64,000 bases of DNA from contig JAZKJV010000386.1 in the NCBI GenBank assembly GCA_037367405.1, positions 1,338,307-1,402,306 on the forward strand, written 5' to 3'. The notes under the pieces are model-generated. The model was not told the origin of the DNA and made no database searches. It saw only the letters and a list, made by a program, of their open reading frames with translations. The position numbers were made by a program, and so were the translations under genes. Positions 23,953 to 35,245 of this stretch are shown here, piece after piece; position 1 is the first letter of the stretch; each line of letters starts with the position of its first letter. The stretch is from Ottelia alismoides (lineage: Eukaryota; Streptophyta; Magnoliopsida; Alismatales; Hydrocharitaceae).

Positions 23953-25264
23953 CTATCGTAAATTTGGATTCAAACGACATTGGAATTCACGAGAGGGTTT
24001 GGCTTCATTCTCCAAGTAGATATGGTGCGAAAACAGAGCGGGATTTATCCTGTGGAGATCGGAAATGCTCCAGCCTATCGCATTGCGGTTTTTCTCCAGG
24101 ATCTCTAGCAAGCGAGATTCCTGCTCCTCGATCAATCGTGAACTGATGATAACATGATATTTCTTCTCCTGACCCACAAGGAAGGCGTATTTCAGTGTTG
24201 TGGGTAAAGGTTTGAGATCAGGTAAGGTGCGATCATCTAAGAAATCTGACTCAATAGAATCTGGTTCGGTGTTGGAAGTGGCTGGATCTTTCTCTGTAAT
24301 GATTGCCACCAAATTATTCGGCTCTGGAGTCGGATCGTCAACGGTCTCCATGAGATTAGCAAAAGCCATGTCCGAGTCATCATCCTCATCTTCAGATTGT
24401 CCTAAAGAGGGAAGGACTGACAATCCTAGCTGGGCTTCTAAGTCATCGAAGATGGAGGGGGATGCAGGTTCTGAGCTGTACTCGTCTCTGAGGATCTCGC
24501 AAACTGACTCATGCAATGGATCATCTCCAGAAGGGAGGGACTCATCGATGCTGGCTGGGTTCTGCCTCCATGGCCCAACTGTGTCTACATGGTCGCGATC
24601 TGCTTCGGACGAAGAGTACTCGATGCTGGATTCAGAATCCGGTCTCTGCCATCTGGTCTGCTTCATCTCAAGTTCCTCCTCTCCGCCTGGAGTTTGGAAC
24701 TGAATCTTCCCGATCTTGTAATCAAACAAGACCCCCGCTGTCCTGAGGAAGGGTCTGCCTAAGATGATCTGGGAGTCTCTCCAATTACGAGGGGTTTCCA
24801 TATCTAGGACAGTGAAGTCCACCATGTATTCCTGCCCCTCGACTTTGATTACAACATTCCTCAATTCTCCTTGGGACCTCTTGGTTGATTTATTAGCGAA
24901 CCGCAGGAGGGCTCTAGATTTCCTAAGAGGTCCGAGATTAAGCCGCTCATATAGGGTTGTAGGCATTAAGTTAATTGAGGAGCCGTTATCTAGGAGAGTG
25001 CATGCAAACACGATGTCATCAACATGACTCACTACATAGTGTGCACCCATTTCTCTTCGTTTCCTTGGAAACAAATTCTTTATTACACAAGTCGTAGCTA
25101 CTGACAGAACGTGTTCCTCAACACGGCTTTTGGTCTTCCTGCTAACCCTAGTAGGTGTACATCTCACCTTAAGGTATTTCTGAAATGCAGGAGTCATTTC
25201 CACGTACTTGTCAAAGGGGATTGTGACCTTGATATATTTTTTGTAGAACTCGACCATCTCAGGG
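23953..25264 (-). pseudogene. Protease and spacer region of Y pol
   Basis: The open stretch contains the aspartic protease signature LLDNGSSINLMP (Asp near residue 90 of the visible frame), a variant of the D-T/S-G-A triad. The ILGRPFL motif follows near residue 165. A long acidic, Ser/Asp-rich spacer then leads toward RT. The beginning (FYKKYIKVTIPFDKYVEM) matches the conserved end-of-gag/start-of-protease segment of Athila polyproteins. The frame is +1 relative to gag, and the last gag codons contain a run of seven A. Plus-strand open frames here (24200-25027) are antisense shadows. Confidence 0.88.
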
Positions 25265-27670
25265 TCATCTTTTAGGATTTTTTTGATTTTCTTCTTTCCA
25301 CCCGTAAGAGCTCGGGGGGAAAGGGATTATTGACTCTAACTCATGTTCTGAAACTGAAATTTTTTCATTAAAAGCTTGAACTGAGTTCTGTACATGACTC
25401 GGACTCTGAAACAGACTTGGACTCTGACTAGGACTAAAAGAAACATGCTGTGGCAAAACCGGTGATGCATCTTCCGCTTCTTTAGGACGGTCCTCCTCAG
25501 ATGGAGGTGCAGGCTCTTCATCAGTTTCGTCGGACTCATTGATGATGCGGGTTTGCTGCTTCGAGGACCCATAAGTCCTCTTCTTCTGCCAGTGGTGGTG
25601 ACGGTGGTGCTGCTCCTCTTCTTCCTCCAAGTTCTCTTCAGGTAGAGACTTGGCGGCTCCTTCCTTCGGTGCTCGTGCCTGATCAGATACGATCACGGTC
25701 CTTCCGCTCCTGAGGGACATATGATTTACATTATCATGCGAAAGGATCTCATGTTCAGATAAAGACTTATTTGAATAGTATACCTGATTACGAGGTTGGT
25801 TCTGGCCTTGATTTAGGCTGTTCGGGTTGGCCTGAACCTGGGCGGGAATTGGGGTCTTTGGCGCCATTTGTTGATCCTGGGTACAAGAGACACGATTCAG
25901 ATCGGTTCTCATATCCAGATAGTCATTCTGGATATGTTGGACCCTATCAGACAGGGTCTGGATCGCCAAGGTGAGGGACTCCAATTCAGTGGGCTGAGCT
26001 GGCTGGTGATGCTGACTTGCAGACGAGTTTCTGTACTGGCCCTGCTGGCCATGCCGATACTGTTGATGCTGCTGGGATGGACCCTGTTGGAATGCGCGCT
26101 GCTGCTGCTGGTGCTGCTGAGGCTGGTACCCTTGTTCGGGCCTGGACTGAACAAAGCGCGGTGCAGGGGCGGACCTGGTTTCTTGGTAAGCTGGGGATGG
26201 TCGGTGAGGCTGACCATTCCCCATTTCCGACTGTCTGACGATAGGGTCACGGCTATACCACAGCCCGTTGATCTCAAACACATGCAGAGGCTCCTCATAT
26301 CCGGTCTCCACTTGTGGGGGTGCATGCTGGTCCTGCTGGGTGTAAGTCTGATCCCAGCCACTCTGAGGCCCCGGTGCCTATTCCTGTACAAGATGGACTC
26401 GATGTACAGGTACAGGTGGTGCAGAAGGGGCAGGTAGCTTTATCTTAGCTACCTTCTCAGAAAGTTCCTCCACTTGCTTCGGTAGATGCGAGAGAGACTC
26501 AAGGTCAGTGACTCTCTTGTAGATCTGCTCGACCATGGTTAACTTATCAGCAATCATCCCCATGCTGGGAATGAGGTCTTCTGTCAGATCCGCTACTGTC
26601 CTCCGGGTTGTCTCATTAGATAAGATTGAGGGAGACAACTAATATCCCCTGGTGGCCTGCGACCTGCCGGTTTCCGCCATCTTCTCTAGTATCTTCCATA
26701 CAACATTCTCATTTTTATTCAGATAGCTTCCTCCACAGGCGGCACTTACTAACCCTTGCATCTCCGGGGTCAGACTACAGAACAAGGTCTGGACTAAGAT
26801 CGTCTTAGAAATGCCGTGGCAAGGACATTTTTGAACTAGGTCATTAAACCTATCCCAGGCATCATGGAATGGTTCACTGGGTCCCTGGGATAAACTGGCA
26901 ATCTTTGTTCTCATTTGGTTAGTCCTACTGAGAGGGTAGAACTTCTTCAGAAATAAGTCCTTGAATTGCATCCAGGTTGTAAATATCACCCCTAGGTTCT
27001 TCAGCCAATGTGCTGCCTTATCTCCTAAGGTGAAAGGGGTGGCCTTCAGTCGAATGTAATCTTGCCCAACCCTAGGATGGCTAAGGTTGTTGCAAACCAG
27101 CTCGAAGTCTCGGAGGAAGGCATATGGTTCTTCATGGGCATTTCCGTTGAACTTTGGTAGCAGACTAAGGAAGTGGGGCTTGATCTTAAATGCTTCGGCG
27201 GGAACCGCTGGTGCCAACCAACTTTGTATCTCATTCTCTGCTGTGTTGTAGGAATCAACCATTGGTCGATCGATTCCTCCTGCCGCAACGATTTTCCCCA
27301 TTCTAGCCGTGAGATCTGCATTTTGTTGTTCGGCTGTGGCAAGGCGATTAAGAATTTGTCGCAACTGATCCTCATCCGGTGGCTGCTTAGGCGGCATATT
27401 GTCCTCTATTCCTGGGTATGAAACAATGTTTGTGTCAGAGGACAAATCAAGGAAGGGATTCTTACTGAGGCGATGGTCTTCCTCGGTAAGCTCAGAGGAG
27501 AGGAAAGGGTTGGTTTGAGAGTAACCACCCTAGGTGTGAGGGAACCAAAACTCAAGAGGGTCATGAGTCCTGGGTGGTCCAAGGTGCGCTTGGGCTGATG
27601 AAGAGGAGTTTCGTAGGGGGCTCAAAGAGAGATTGGTGAATAAAGAGTTGATATCCCCCCAGTCACTCAT
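25265..27670 (-). pseudogene. gag: gag of element Y (three internal stops)
   Basis: Gag forms the particle that packages element RNA. I start it at the ATG at 27670 (MSDWGDINSLF), because the same frame runs on through stops at 27530-27532, 26639-26641 and 26378-26380. The retrotransposon Gag core lies at about 27150-26690 (PFTLGDKAAHWLKNLG, FKDLFLKKFYPLSRT, PFHDAWDRFNDLVQKCP). It is followed by a predicted coiled segment and a Gln/His/Pro-rich stretch (about 26240-25920). I see no CCHC zinc knuckle. Gag ends with a stop at 25265, beside a seven-A run that separates it from pol by a +1 frame. Confidence 0.9.
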
Positions 27671-29045
27671 CTTGATTTGGCGAGAAGAAATGGGAGATCT
27701 AAGTGAAGATAAGATTTGACTCCTACCTGAAGCAAACAATTCAATCCAAGACCCTGGGTTCACACTCAACACAGTGAGGGACTCGAAACCGAGTCCAATT
27801 TATCTTGTAAATTTTAAGTGTGATTTTTCAAGCAAGATAGCAAGGATTACGCGGCCTATAGGGAAGTCGGCTCAGAGCTGGATGTGTCTTCCCTGTTTAA
27901 CCTGTCACCTAAGATACCGCTGGTCCTTCCTTTCTTCGCTCCTATCCCAAGTTGAGGACTCAAAGACCATGCCCCTATCTACCTGCAAGCAGGCAGAGGC
28001 TGACAAGGCTGGGACTTCGCCCCGAAGGGTTACTAGCAACTTGTCGTGAAGTACCACTGGTTCACCCCTAACTACCCGCGAACAGGCGGAGGCTACTTGG
28101 TACAAGTCAGTGAATCTGAAAGTATCAAACTTGTGATATTTGCTAGGATCAGTTGGCCCGTGATATGGAAGGCGGGGATTTTGGCTCTGCCTTAAGGTGT
28201 TCGCACACACTCAAGTACCCTCACTCAGCCTGAAAACAAGGTCGGGGATTAGTCTCCCGCAAACAATTTTCCAATTTTATTGATTTTTTGGTCAATAATG
28301 TTAGCAGTCCCGGTTTTAAGTTAAGTTCTCACTTGTTAGTCCAACCACACAGCGCGCCTATCGTCCAGTCCCAATTTCCGTTTAATTTAAGTGTGAAAAA
28401 CAGAGGGGGAAATCGAGAAAAGCCGATGCACGAAAAACGATGATGCGTATGCTGAGTTAAGAAGACTTATAGTGATCCCTTCTCTTGTATGCATGATGCA
28501 AAATAGAATTGAAATCTTTACACTACATGCAAATGCTGACGGCAAAATCCGCTCCTAGACAGGCAGTTCTATTAGCGAGTGAAGAACATATTGATTTGAC
28601 TAGATCTGCGGTCTAGGTGCGTCTTTTAAGTGTATGTGTGGTCCTAAAAATTACGAGCACAAGCAATTCCTAGAGTGGCTCGAGGAGCCGCTAGTGCAAG
28701 CCTAAGTTACAATTCAAATCACACAGCATACAGGGACACAGTTCCACTATTTTTACACACGCGAGAACCCAAACGGGAACTGCTGGAAATGATGCGAAAA
28801 ATATGGAAATAAATAAAAGTACAAGTTCTCTCAAATCACTCAAACATATTAAAATGCAGGTTCCTCGAAGCGTCTTCAACTCCGGCGTACCTCGCACAAA
28901 AACAAGTTGAGGTCAGATAGAAAACGATACAAGAATGCAAAAATTTAAAAGACAGAAAAATATTCACAAGAAAAACCGGAGGTTAGACTACCCGAGGATA
29001 GAAAATCAAACAATCAGAATTTCACTGCAAATTAACCTAAGCCGT
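27671..29045 (-). other. Untranslated leader of element Y
   Basis: This 1.4-kb leader lies between the primer-binding site and gag. It shares the string AGCCGATGCACGA (near 28420) and TTAGCAGTCCCG (near 28300) with the leader of element Z (near 50940 and 50822). Retroelement packaging signals normally sit here. I see no gene; open frames at 27774-28210 and 28691-28897 lack motifs. Confidence 0.6.
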
Positions 29046-29066
29046 GCCTCCCCAGCAACGGCGCTA
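29046..29066 (-). other. tRNA-Asp primer-binding site of element Y
   Basis: The minus strand reads TAGCGCCGTTGCTGGGGAGGC, three bases after the LTR end. It is the Athila-type tRNA-Asp complement with the second base changed from G to A and one internal C to T. It fixes the orientation of Y. Confidence 0.9.
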
Positions 29067-29069
29067 TTT

Positions 29070-32000
29070 TGATGACCGCTCCCGCTACCCTTGTTAATTC
29101 AAGCGAATTAATGTCCAAATTAATTGATGATGTTCATTGCAGTCGGATAACGAGAGGGAATATCAAAAACTACTTTTAATTTAAGCAAGTTAATTTTGAG
29201 TGGAAACTTTTTTTACTTGGGAGTCCAAGGTCGAACTCGGGGAGGCAACTGTCTCCTTAGGTAGATTTTTAGCAAATTTCCAGTGTTCAATTTTCAGGGG
29301 GAATATTTTTGGTCCTTTTCAATTTTGATGCAAGACACATGCAAAAATCAGGCCAGTTTTAAAGTTAAATCAGATAAGTGTTCAAATGAAGTCCAAAAAT
29401 AATGAAACTTGGACAGATAATGAATTATGATGAAATTAAGCTACCCTAATGTTTTTGGAATTTTCTGACACTAAATGAATTAATTATGAATGAATAATGA
29501 ATGTAGGGTGATTTTGACTAATTTAATTTTAATAAATATCAAATCACAATATTTTTGGGAATAAAAATTATCCTAGATAAATCTAAAGATGAGGAATCCA
29601 GGAAAATTGTCAGACCTTAATTTTGATGTGAAATGAACCTATTAAAAATAAACTAAGGAAATCACCAAATAATTTATTTAGGCCTCGAAATGCATGCAAT
29701 TTAGATGAAATTTTTATGCATGGTGCATCCATTTATCCTAGAGCTAATGTGATTTTTTGGGAATTTTTGGACTACAAAGAGAGTTTTTTAGGAATTAAAA
29801 GGTGAAATTGGGCAAAATATGACAAAAATATACCAATTAATTAATTAAAAATCCCACTTATATCACAAAATTATGCCAAGTGTCACATAAGATAAAGGAC
29901 AAGCTAAACTACAACACGCAATTTTTGGAATTTAAAAATGATGAAATATGGACACCTAAATATGCGTGCAAAGAGAGGGGTATAACTGCAATATAGAAAA
30001 TAAAAATAGCTCAAATTGAAATATGCTGACAGGGACCTTAACGCAATTACCTAGAATGCAGGGGGGTGGAATATAAATTCTCCACTAACGCACATGCTCT
30101 TCACGTGGGGGGCACTTCACAGGGATCGATTTGCAATTTCAGAAATTTCTCGGGGCCTCAGTGCAATTTGCTCAGGCCGCACGTGCTTCTCACGTGGGGC
30201 GCCTTAGGCTCGGGTGACTTCGGAGGCTCGAGCGTTGGCTCGGCTGCTCTGGAGGTTCGGAGGAAGGCTCGACGAAGCTTCAGGTGATCCGAGCCTAGAG
30301 GTCGGGGAAAAGGCTCGGCTCGGGGCGACGTGGCGCGACCAAGACCGTTGGATCAAGAACGATCCAACGACTGATGGCTGATGACGCGTGGCGAATCAGT
30401 GACCATTGGATCTGGATTGATCCAACGATGCCTGGGGCTCGATGAAGAGGGCGACATGGCGTGATTCTGTCCGTAGGATCACTGATCGATCCAATGACTC
30501 ACTGCTGCTCCGGCTGACGTCGATGTGGCTTGCTCCTGAGCATGGGATCAAGGATGATCCTACGGATCCTTTGTGAGGCTACGTGGCGTGATGCTGATCG
30601 TTCGCTCAAGATGATCGAACGGTGGCCGAACATCGTCTCCAATGGTCCTCCGCCACCTGCAGAGGAGAAGGCAGGGCTCCGGCGAAGGGAAGCTTGCTCC
30701 GCCTTGTCCTCTAGGCATCGATGAAGCTCGCCGGAGGGTCTGGAGAAGCTCAAAAGATGCGTGGATGGTCGGCGTAGCCTCCGGTGGTTTCGGGAGCAAA
30801 GGAGGAGCTCTGGGGCACGGTGGCGATGAAGCTCGAAGGGAGCTCCGATGAGCTTTCGGCCAGTGAAGGAAGGAGCACCTGCAAGGGGTTAGAGGATAGC
30901 CGAAGCACGTGGGTTGTGCGTGGAGTTGTGCAGGGTGAACGACGAGGCCTATGAAGGAGTGGGGGTGTCCGGTGATGGTGCTCCACCGAGGTGGTGGAGC
31001 TGGAGTCAATGAAAGTCGAGATGCGGTGTTTGAGGGAACGGAAGGGTGCGCGAAGATCGGAGCTCCGTCGCGGAGCTCGGAGGGATGAAGGTGGAGCGAG
31101 AAGATGACAGTGGGGAGTGAATTAAATCGGAGAAAAGCAAAGAAAAATAAGAAGAAGATCAGAAGAGAGGGAGGTGGCTACCTGGGGAATGGAGCTCAGA
31201 TTTGAGCTCCAAGTCGTCGCTCGAAGGGTCGGTAGAGCCCTGAGCTCACGCAGCTCGTGGAGGAGGGGCTACAGCATGGCGCTGGCGGCCGTGGATCTCG
31301 CCGGAGAAGACACCTGTCTTCGCTCGAAGACACACCCAATTGCTGTCACCAATGGATCGATCTGAGCTCGAGGAATTTCTCTTGAATGGCGGATGGGAGT
31401 AAATGTGGCCGGAGGGCAAGTATTTATAGGATGATGGTGTTGGTCGTTGTCGCGGGAAGGTGGAGTTCGTGGAGGTTTTGGGGCGACTCTGGTGGGAGTT
31501 TGGTGAGTGAGGGAGCTGGCGAGGATGAGGGAGGAGTGGGATCCATCGTGGCAGTGTTGGCGATCGGAGAGGGTGGCTGGAGTGGGTCTGAGAATAGAAA
31601 GGGGTAGCCCCTCGTGCAAGGCTGAGATCGTGGAAGAGAGGTCATCTGGAGGTAGGAGACGAAGTCCTGGCCATTGGATCTTGTGATCCAACGGCCCAGA
31701 TCGAAGCGCTAAGGAGCGGGTAAGATTAGATCCGAAGCGAGGCGATTAAGGGTGCTGAATGCGCCACGCGTCACGTTAAAGACGAAGCGCGAGCGGGCGG
31801 CATGGATTAAATCAAGGCGAAGCGATCTAAGGGGTGCGATTACGCCACGTGGTGCGATATGGGAGCGGTGCTGGCGAACGGTGGAGATGAGCCCAGGGGT
31901 TTGATCGGATGGCTAAGATTCTGGTGCTAAAGGACGACAGGGATCAAGAGATGAGGGCGAGATCTGACGGCGCAAATGCCGCCACGTGGCGTGAGGGGGA

Positions 32001-32793
32001 GTGAGGCGGGAACGGGCGACTGTGATGAAAGGATGGGAAGTGATCTGACAGTGGGGAAGAAAGGCACACGTGGAGGCGACACAACCATTGGATCTGGATG
32101 AAGATCCAACGGCTGTGGGCGCGGGCGGCTAGGGCAAGGGGAGCGGGCCGCGTAGCGTAATCAGAGGGCGCCACGTGGCCAGCTTTGAGTGGCTGCGAGA
32201 TGAAGTGAGATTAGAGAGAGAAGGAGGTCGAATTTGGAAAAACTCAAAACATGAAAGTTGTAGATCTTGATGAGATACTACAAGTTTCATGTTGACCAAA
32301 GACGGAAATGAGGTAAACTATGATACAAAAATATAGGAATACAAATATACACATATATGGTACACATAGAGGCCCAAAAACCCAACTTCTTCCTACGAGC
32401 TCCAAATTGGATGAAATTATTCTCATTTTAAAGGTCTTTTAATGTGCATTATTCTGAAAGGAGTAGACCTATTTTGGAGATTGTATGAGGGAGTTATGGG
32501 CCTTCTAAGATACAGAGGTTCTAGGTCTTTGTTGGATATTTTACAAAGGAGATTTCTGACTTTCTTCCTTATATTTAACTCAAGATATATTATAAGGGAG
32601 GTGCTATTTTATAGGTGAATATTTTACAAGTGATCTTGGCTTCTTATTTAATGCAAATGTGAGTGCTAAAATGCATGTATTATGAATGCATGTATGAATG
32701 CTAATTGTGCAATACAAAGGGAAATATGCTGCTATTTACTCGGGAATAAGACTCTATTTTCAACTTTTAGAGTGATGAATCACAGATTCATCA
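29070..32793 (-). repeat. 5' LTR of element Y (right copy)
   Basis: This 3724-base copy matches 11935-15584, with scattered changes and an extra segment of about 65 bases near 30430-30497. A TATA-like TATTTATAGG lies near 31421. Paired ACGTG motifs (GCACGTGCTTCTCACGTGG near 30180) are shared with the other copy. Open frames between 30499 and 32174 duplicate those in the left LTR and are not genes. Confidence 0.95.
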
Positions 32794-32798
32794 CCTAA

Positions 32799-33799
32799 CT
32801 CTAAAATGGAAAAGGTAAATGACCACCATATTCGGTCTTTACTGTGTTGAGTAGGTGAATATGGAGTTGCTTTGTACATTGATTGTGATTTTGAATCCAT
32901 TCATGTTCATCACTCTTTGAGTTGGTAGATACACGAGTTTTTGAGTTCTTTTTATTGTCTACATCCCCCTTTCTTTGTATATATTATTGTATTCTCTATT
33001 GAGTCGCGATATCATGTCTTTATCTTCACTTTAGTAGCTGGATTTTGCAGCTATCTCCATGCCCATATCACCCTATCTATGGTCTGGTTCAAGAAGAGTC
33101 TCTTCTTGGACCATAATTTTGCCTTTGTTTTGCTGATCTCTCCTACCCTCCTTGTTTCCTTTAGTGTCACCCCTTCTATCACCCGCGAGTGCTATACTAT
33201 TAGATGAGACTTGCATCGAGGTTTTGATTCCAGGAATTATTTAAATAAGCTGGGCAGATTTGAGGATGCTAAGATTGGTGTGCTATCTTTGGTGGATCTG
33301 AATTTGATATGTGCATAGATATTATTGAGGGTTTTTTATCTTGCACACTGGATTAAGGATGTGATCCATTTCTGATTATTTGATGATGCGACTTCTACTT
33401 GATTCCATCTGTCTTGATTCATACGCTTGATGTACGATCTCTTTCTATCCTTCAAAATGACATTACTTGGAACCCACCTGATTTCAATCATCTTCTTAAT
33501 TGATCCGTTCTCCTTCTCCTAACTCTCCTATCCCCATTTAGCGCTTAGAGATTGACATATTGATCCATCTTATCTGATTTGATTGATTTGAGGGACTACA
33601 TTGTGATCTCCCTAATGACCTCTTATCACTCCCATAGCCTTATTCCCTCCTACTGGAAATTGATTGATTATTTTTGAGGACCTGATGATGCTAGCATTTC
33701 CCTGATGTTCATTGACTTAGTTTGCATTGCTTTTTGAGGACTATATGCACGAGAATGCAACATTTTCTTTATGATCAGTTTCACTCACTTCTTGTCTGT
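32799..33799 (+). other. Interior of element X after the Y insertion, no gene recognised
   Basis: Decayed internal sequence of X continues from 11934. By comparison with element Z a gag core would be expected around here, but I cannot identify one. The open frame at 32941-33207 shows no motif. Confidence 0.45.
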
Positions 33800-34760
33800 C
33801 CATCTTGGTGGCGAATGAAATCGAGACGTTTCATATGAGCTGTTGGTCTCACTGTATGATTGTGTATATGATCTGTCGGTGCACAAGACCGCTTATCCTA
33901 GATGACTGGACTCCTTTGAGTCTTCTCTCCTTGATGACCCTCACAAGGATGAGTTACTTTATTTTGATTATTCCCCACCTAGTTCACAATACTCTCCGAG
34001 GGTTATCTATGGAAGACTGTGACATCTTTGTCGTCTTTCGATCTCTTCTGCTTGGTAGTCAATCTATCGCCTATCGAGACCACTTCTGCTTATTCGTCTG
34101 ATGGATCTGACTCCTTTAAGTCTGCTCTCCTTGATGATCCTTGCATGTATGAGTTCTATTCTGATTATTCGTTGCTTAGTATGTATCACTCTCAGAGGAT
34201 TATCTACAAGAGGATACATCATTTTGTGGGTACTCGGTCTCACTTCTGGTGTCTTCGATCTGGTGGAGCGTGAAGCTGAGTGTTCTGATTTGTATACTCG
34301 GTCTCATCTCTGGTTATGTATCTGATTTTATGGATAATGAGACCGACACTTCTATTTTTTCTGAGACCTCTGATCCATTTGAGTCTGCTTACCTTGATGA
34401 CCCTTGCAAGGCTGAGTCATGTCTTGTGATATTCGGTGTGTTCTTGATCTTTGAACCCTATGTCCACTGGATATCGCATTGCATCGAGAGTCTTCTGCTC
34501 TTCACTTTTCGTATCTTCCTGAGACTATGATTGACATTGAGGAATCTATATTCATCCTCCCCCCTCCATGTCTTATAATATCGATTTTGATCTCTCACTC
34601 TTTTCTTATGAGCTGATGTTCTACTTCCTGCTACTAGATCATGGCTTAGTTTTTGATATGTTCTTCCTGGTAGCTGACACCCACTTGATTGCATATTAGA
34701 TTTACTTTCTCTTTATAAATGTGTCACCATTCTCACAGGGAAGACGATGATGAAAGCACG
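33800..34760 (+). pseudogene. Decayed acidic reading frame of element X, related to the Z Gag-acidic protein
   Basis: Broken frames on the plus strand carry segments resembling the C-terminal half of the Z protein. VADTHLIAY (near 34672) matches VADTRLIAY in Z. A repeated phrase of the type SDSFxSAxLDDPCxxE, at about 33908, 34108 and 34371, matches SSHLDDPREDE in Z. The region therefore contains three diverged copies of a unit that is single in Z. Stops and frameshifts are frequent, so no protein is expected. Confidence 0.6.
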
Positions 34761-34890
34761 ACATCTGACTGACAGATACCATCCTGTGCTTCACCATTCT
34801 AGACTGCTTGTATATATATGTTGTGTCTTTTCATTCCTCCTTTCTTCTGTTTGTCATGTGTACACCAGAACATTCTCCATATCTGTGTAT

Positions 34891-35245
34891 CTATACTTAG
34901 GACGTATTTTGTCCTAAGTATAGGGGGTGCACCCATTATGTTTGTCATTACTCATCCTATTTCATCACTCATGTTATTGCCTATACTTAGGAATCCCTTA
35001 TCCTAAGTATAGGGGGGGAGTGGTGTGTACATTCTCTCTGTGATTTTATCTTTTTATCAATTATTTTGTTGATCCCCTCCACTATCTCCTCCCTTGTTGA
35101 TATTTTTGTCTATACTTAGGGATATCTCACCCTAAGTATAGGGGTGGCATAACAAGTTGTGGTTTGTTTATTCCCACCCTAGACCCTCCCTGCAGGTGGA
35201 TACAATATGTTATACTTAGGATTATTTCATCCTAAGTATAGGGGG
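34891..35245 (+). repeat. Array of polypurine-tract hairpins in element X
   Basis: Four hairpins at 34891-34927, 34981-35018, 35110-35144 and 35211-35245 have the form CTATACTTAGG-loop-CCTAAGTATAGGGGG. A degenerate fifth unit lies near 35340-35450. They are plus-oriented, as expected for X. The spacing is about 90-130 bases. The array follows the end of the decayed acidic frame, in the same relative position as in Y and Z. Confidence 0.85.

Larger units (their letters stand above)
11935..32793 (-). mobile_element. Element Y: Athila-type Ty3/gypsy retrotransposon with broken gag-pol
   Basis: Two long LTRs (11935-15584 and 29070-32793) flank a minus-strand interior with gag, protease, RT, RNase H and integrase in that order. 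The direct repeat CCTAA sits at 11930-11934 and 32794-32798. The primer-binding site lies beside the right LTR and the polypurine tract beside the left one, confirming minus orientation. The full span is 20.9 kb, of which 3.8 kb is a solo LTR inside integrase. No env-like frame is seen between integrase and the polypurine tract. Every coding section has stops or frameshifts, so Y is dead. Confidence 0.95.

Noticed and set aside
24200..25027. Plus-strand open frames of up to 167 codons
   Set aside because: They are antisense to the acidic protease-RT spacer of Y pol, which has family motifs on the minus strand.
25868..26437. Plus-strand open frame of 189 codons rich in Leu
   Set aside because: It is antisense to the Gln-rich part of Y gag.
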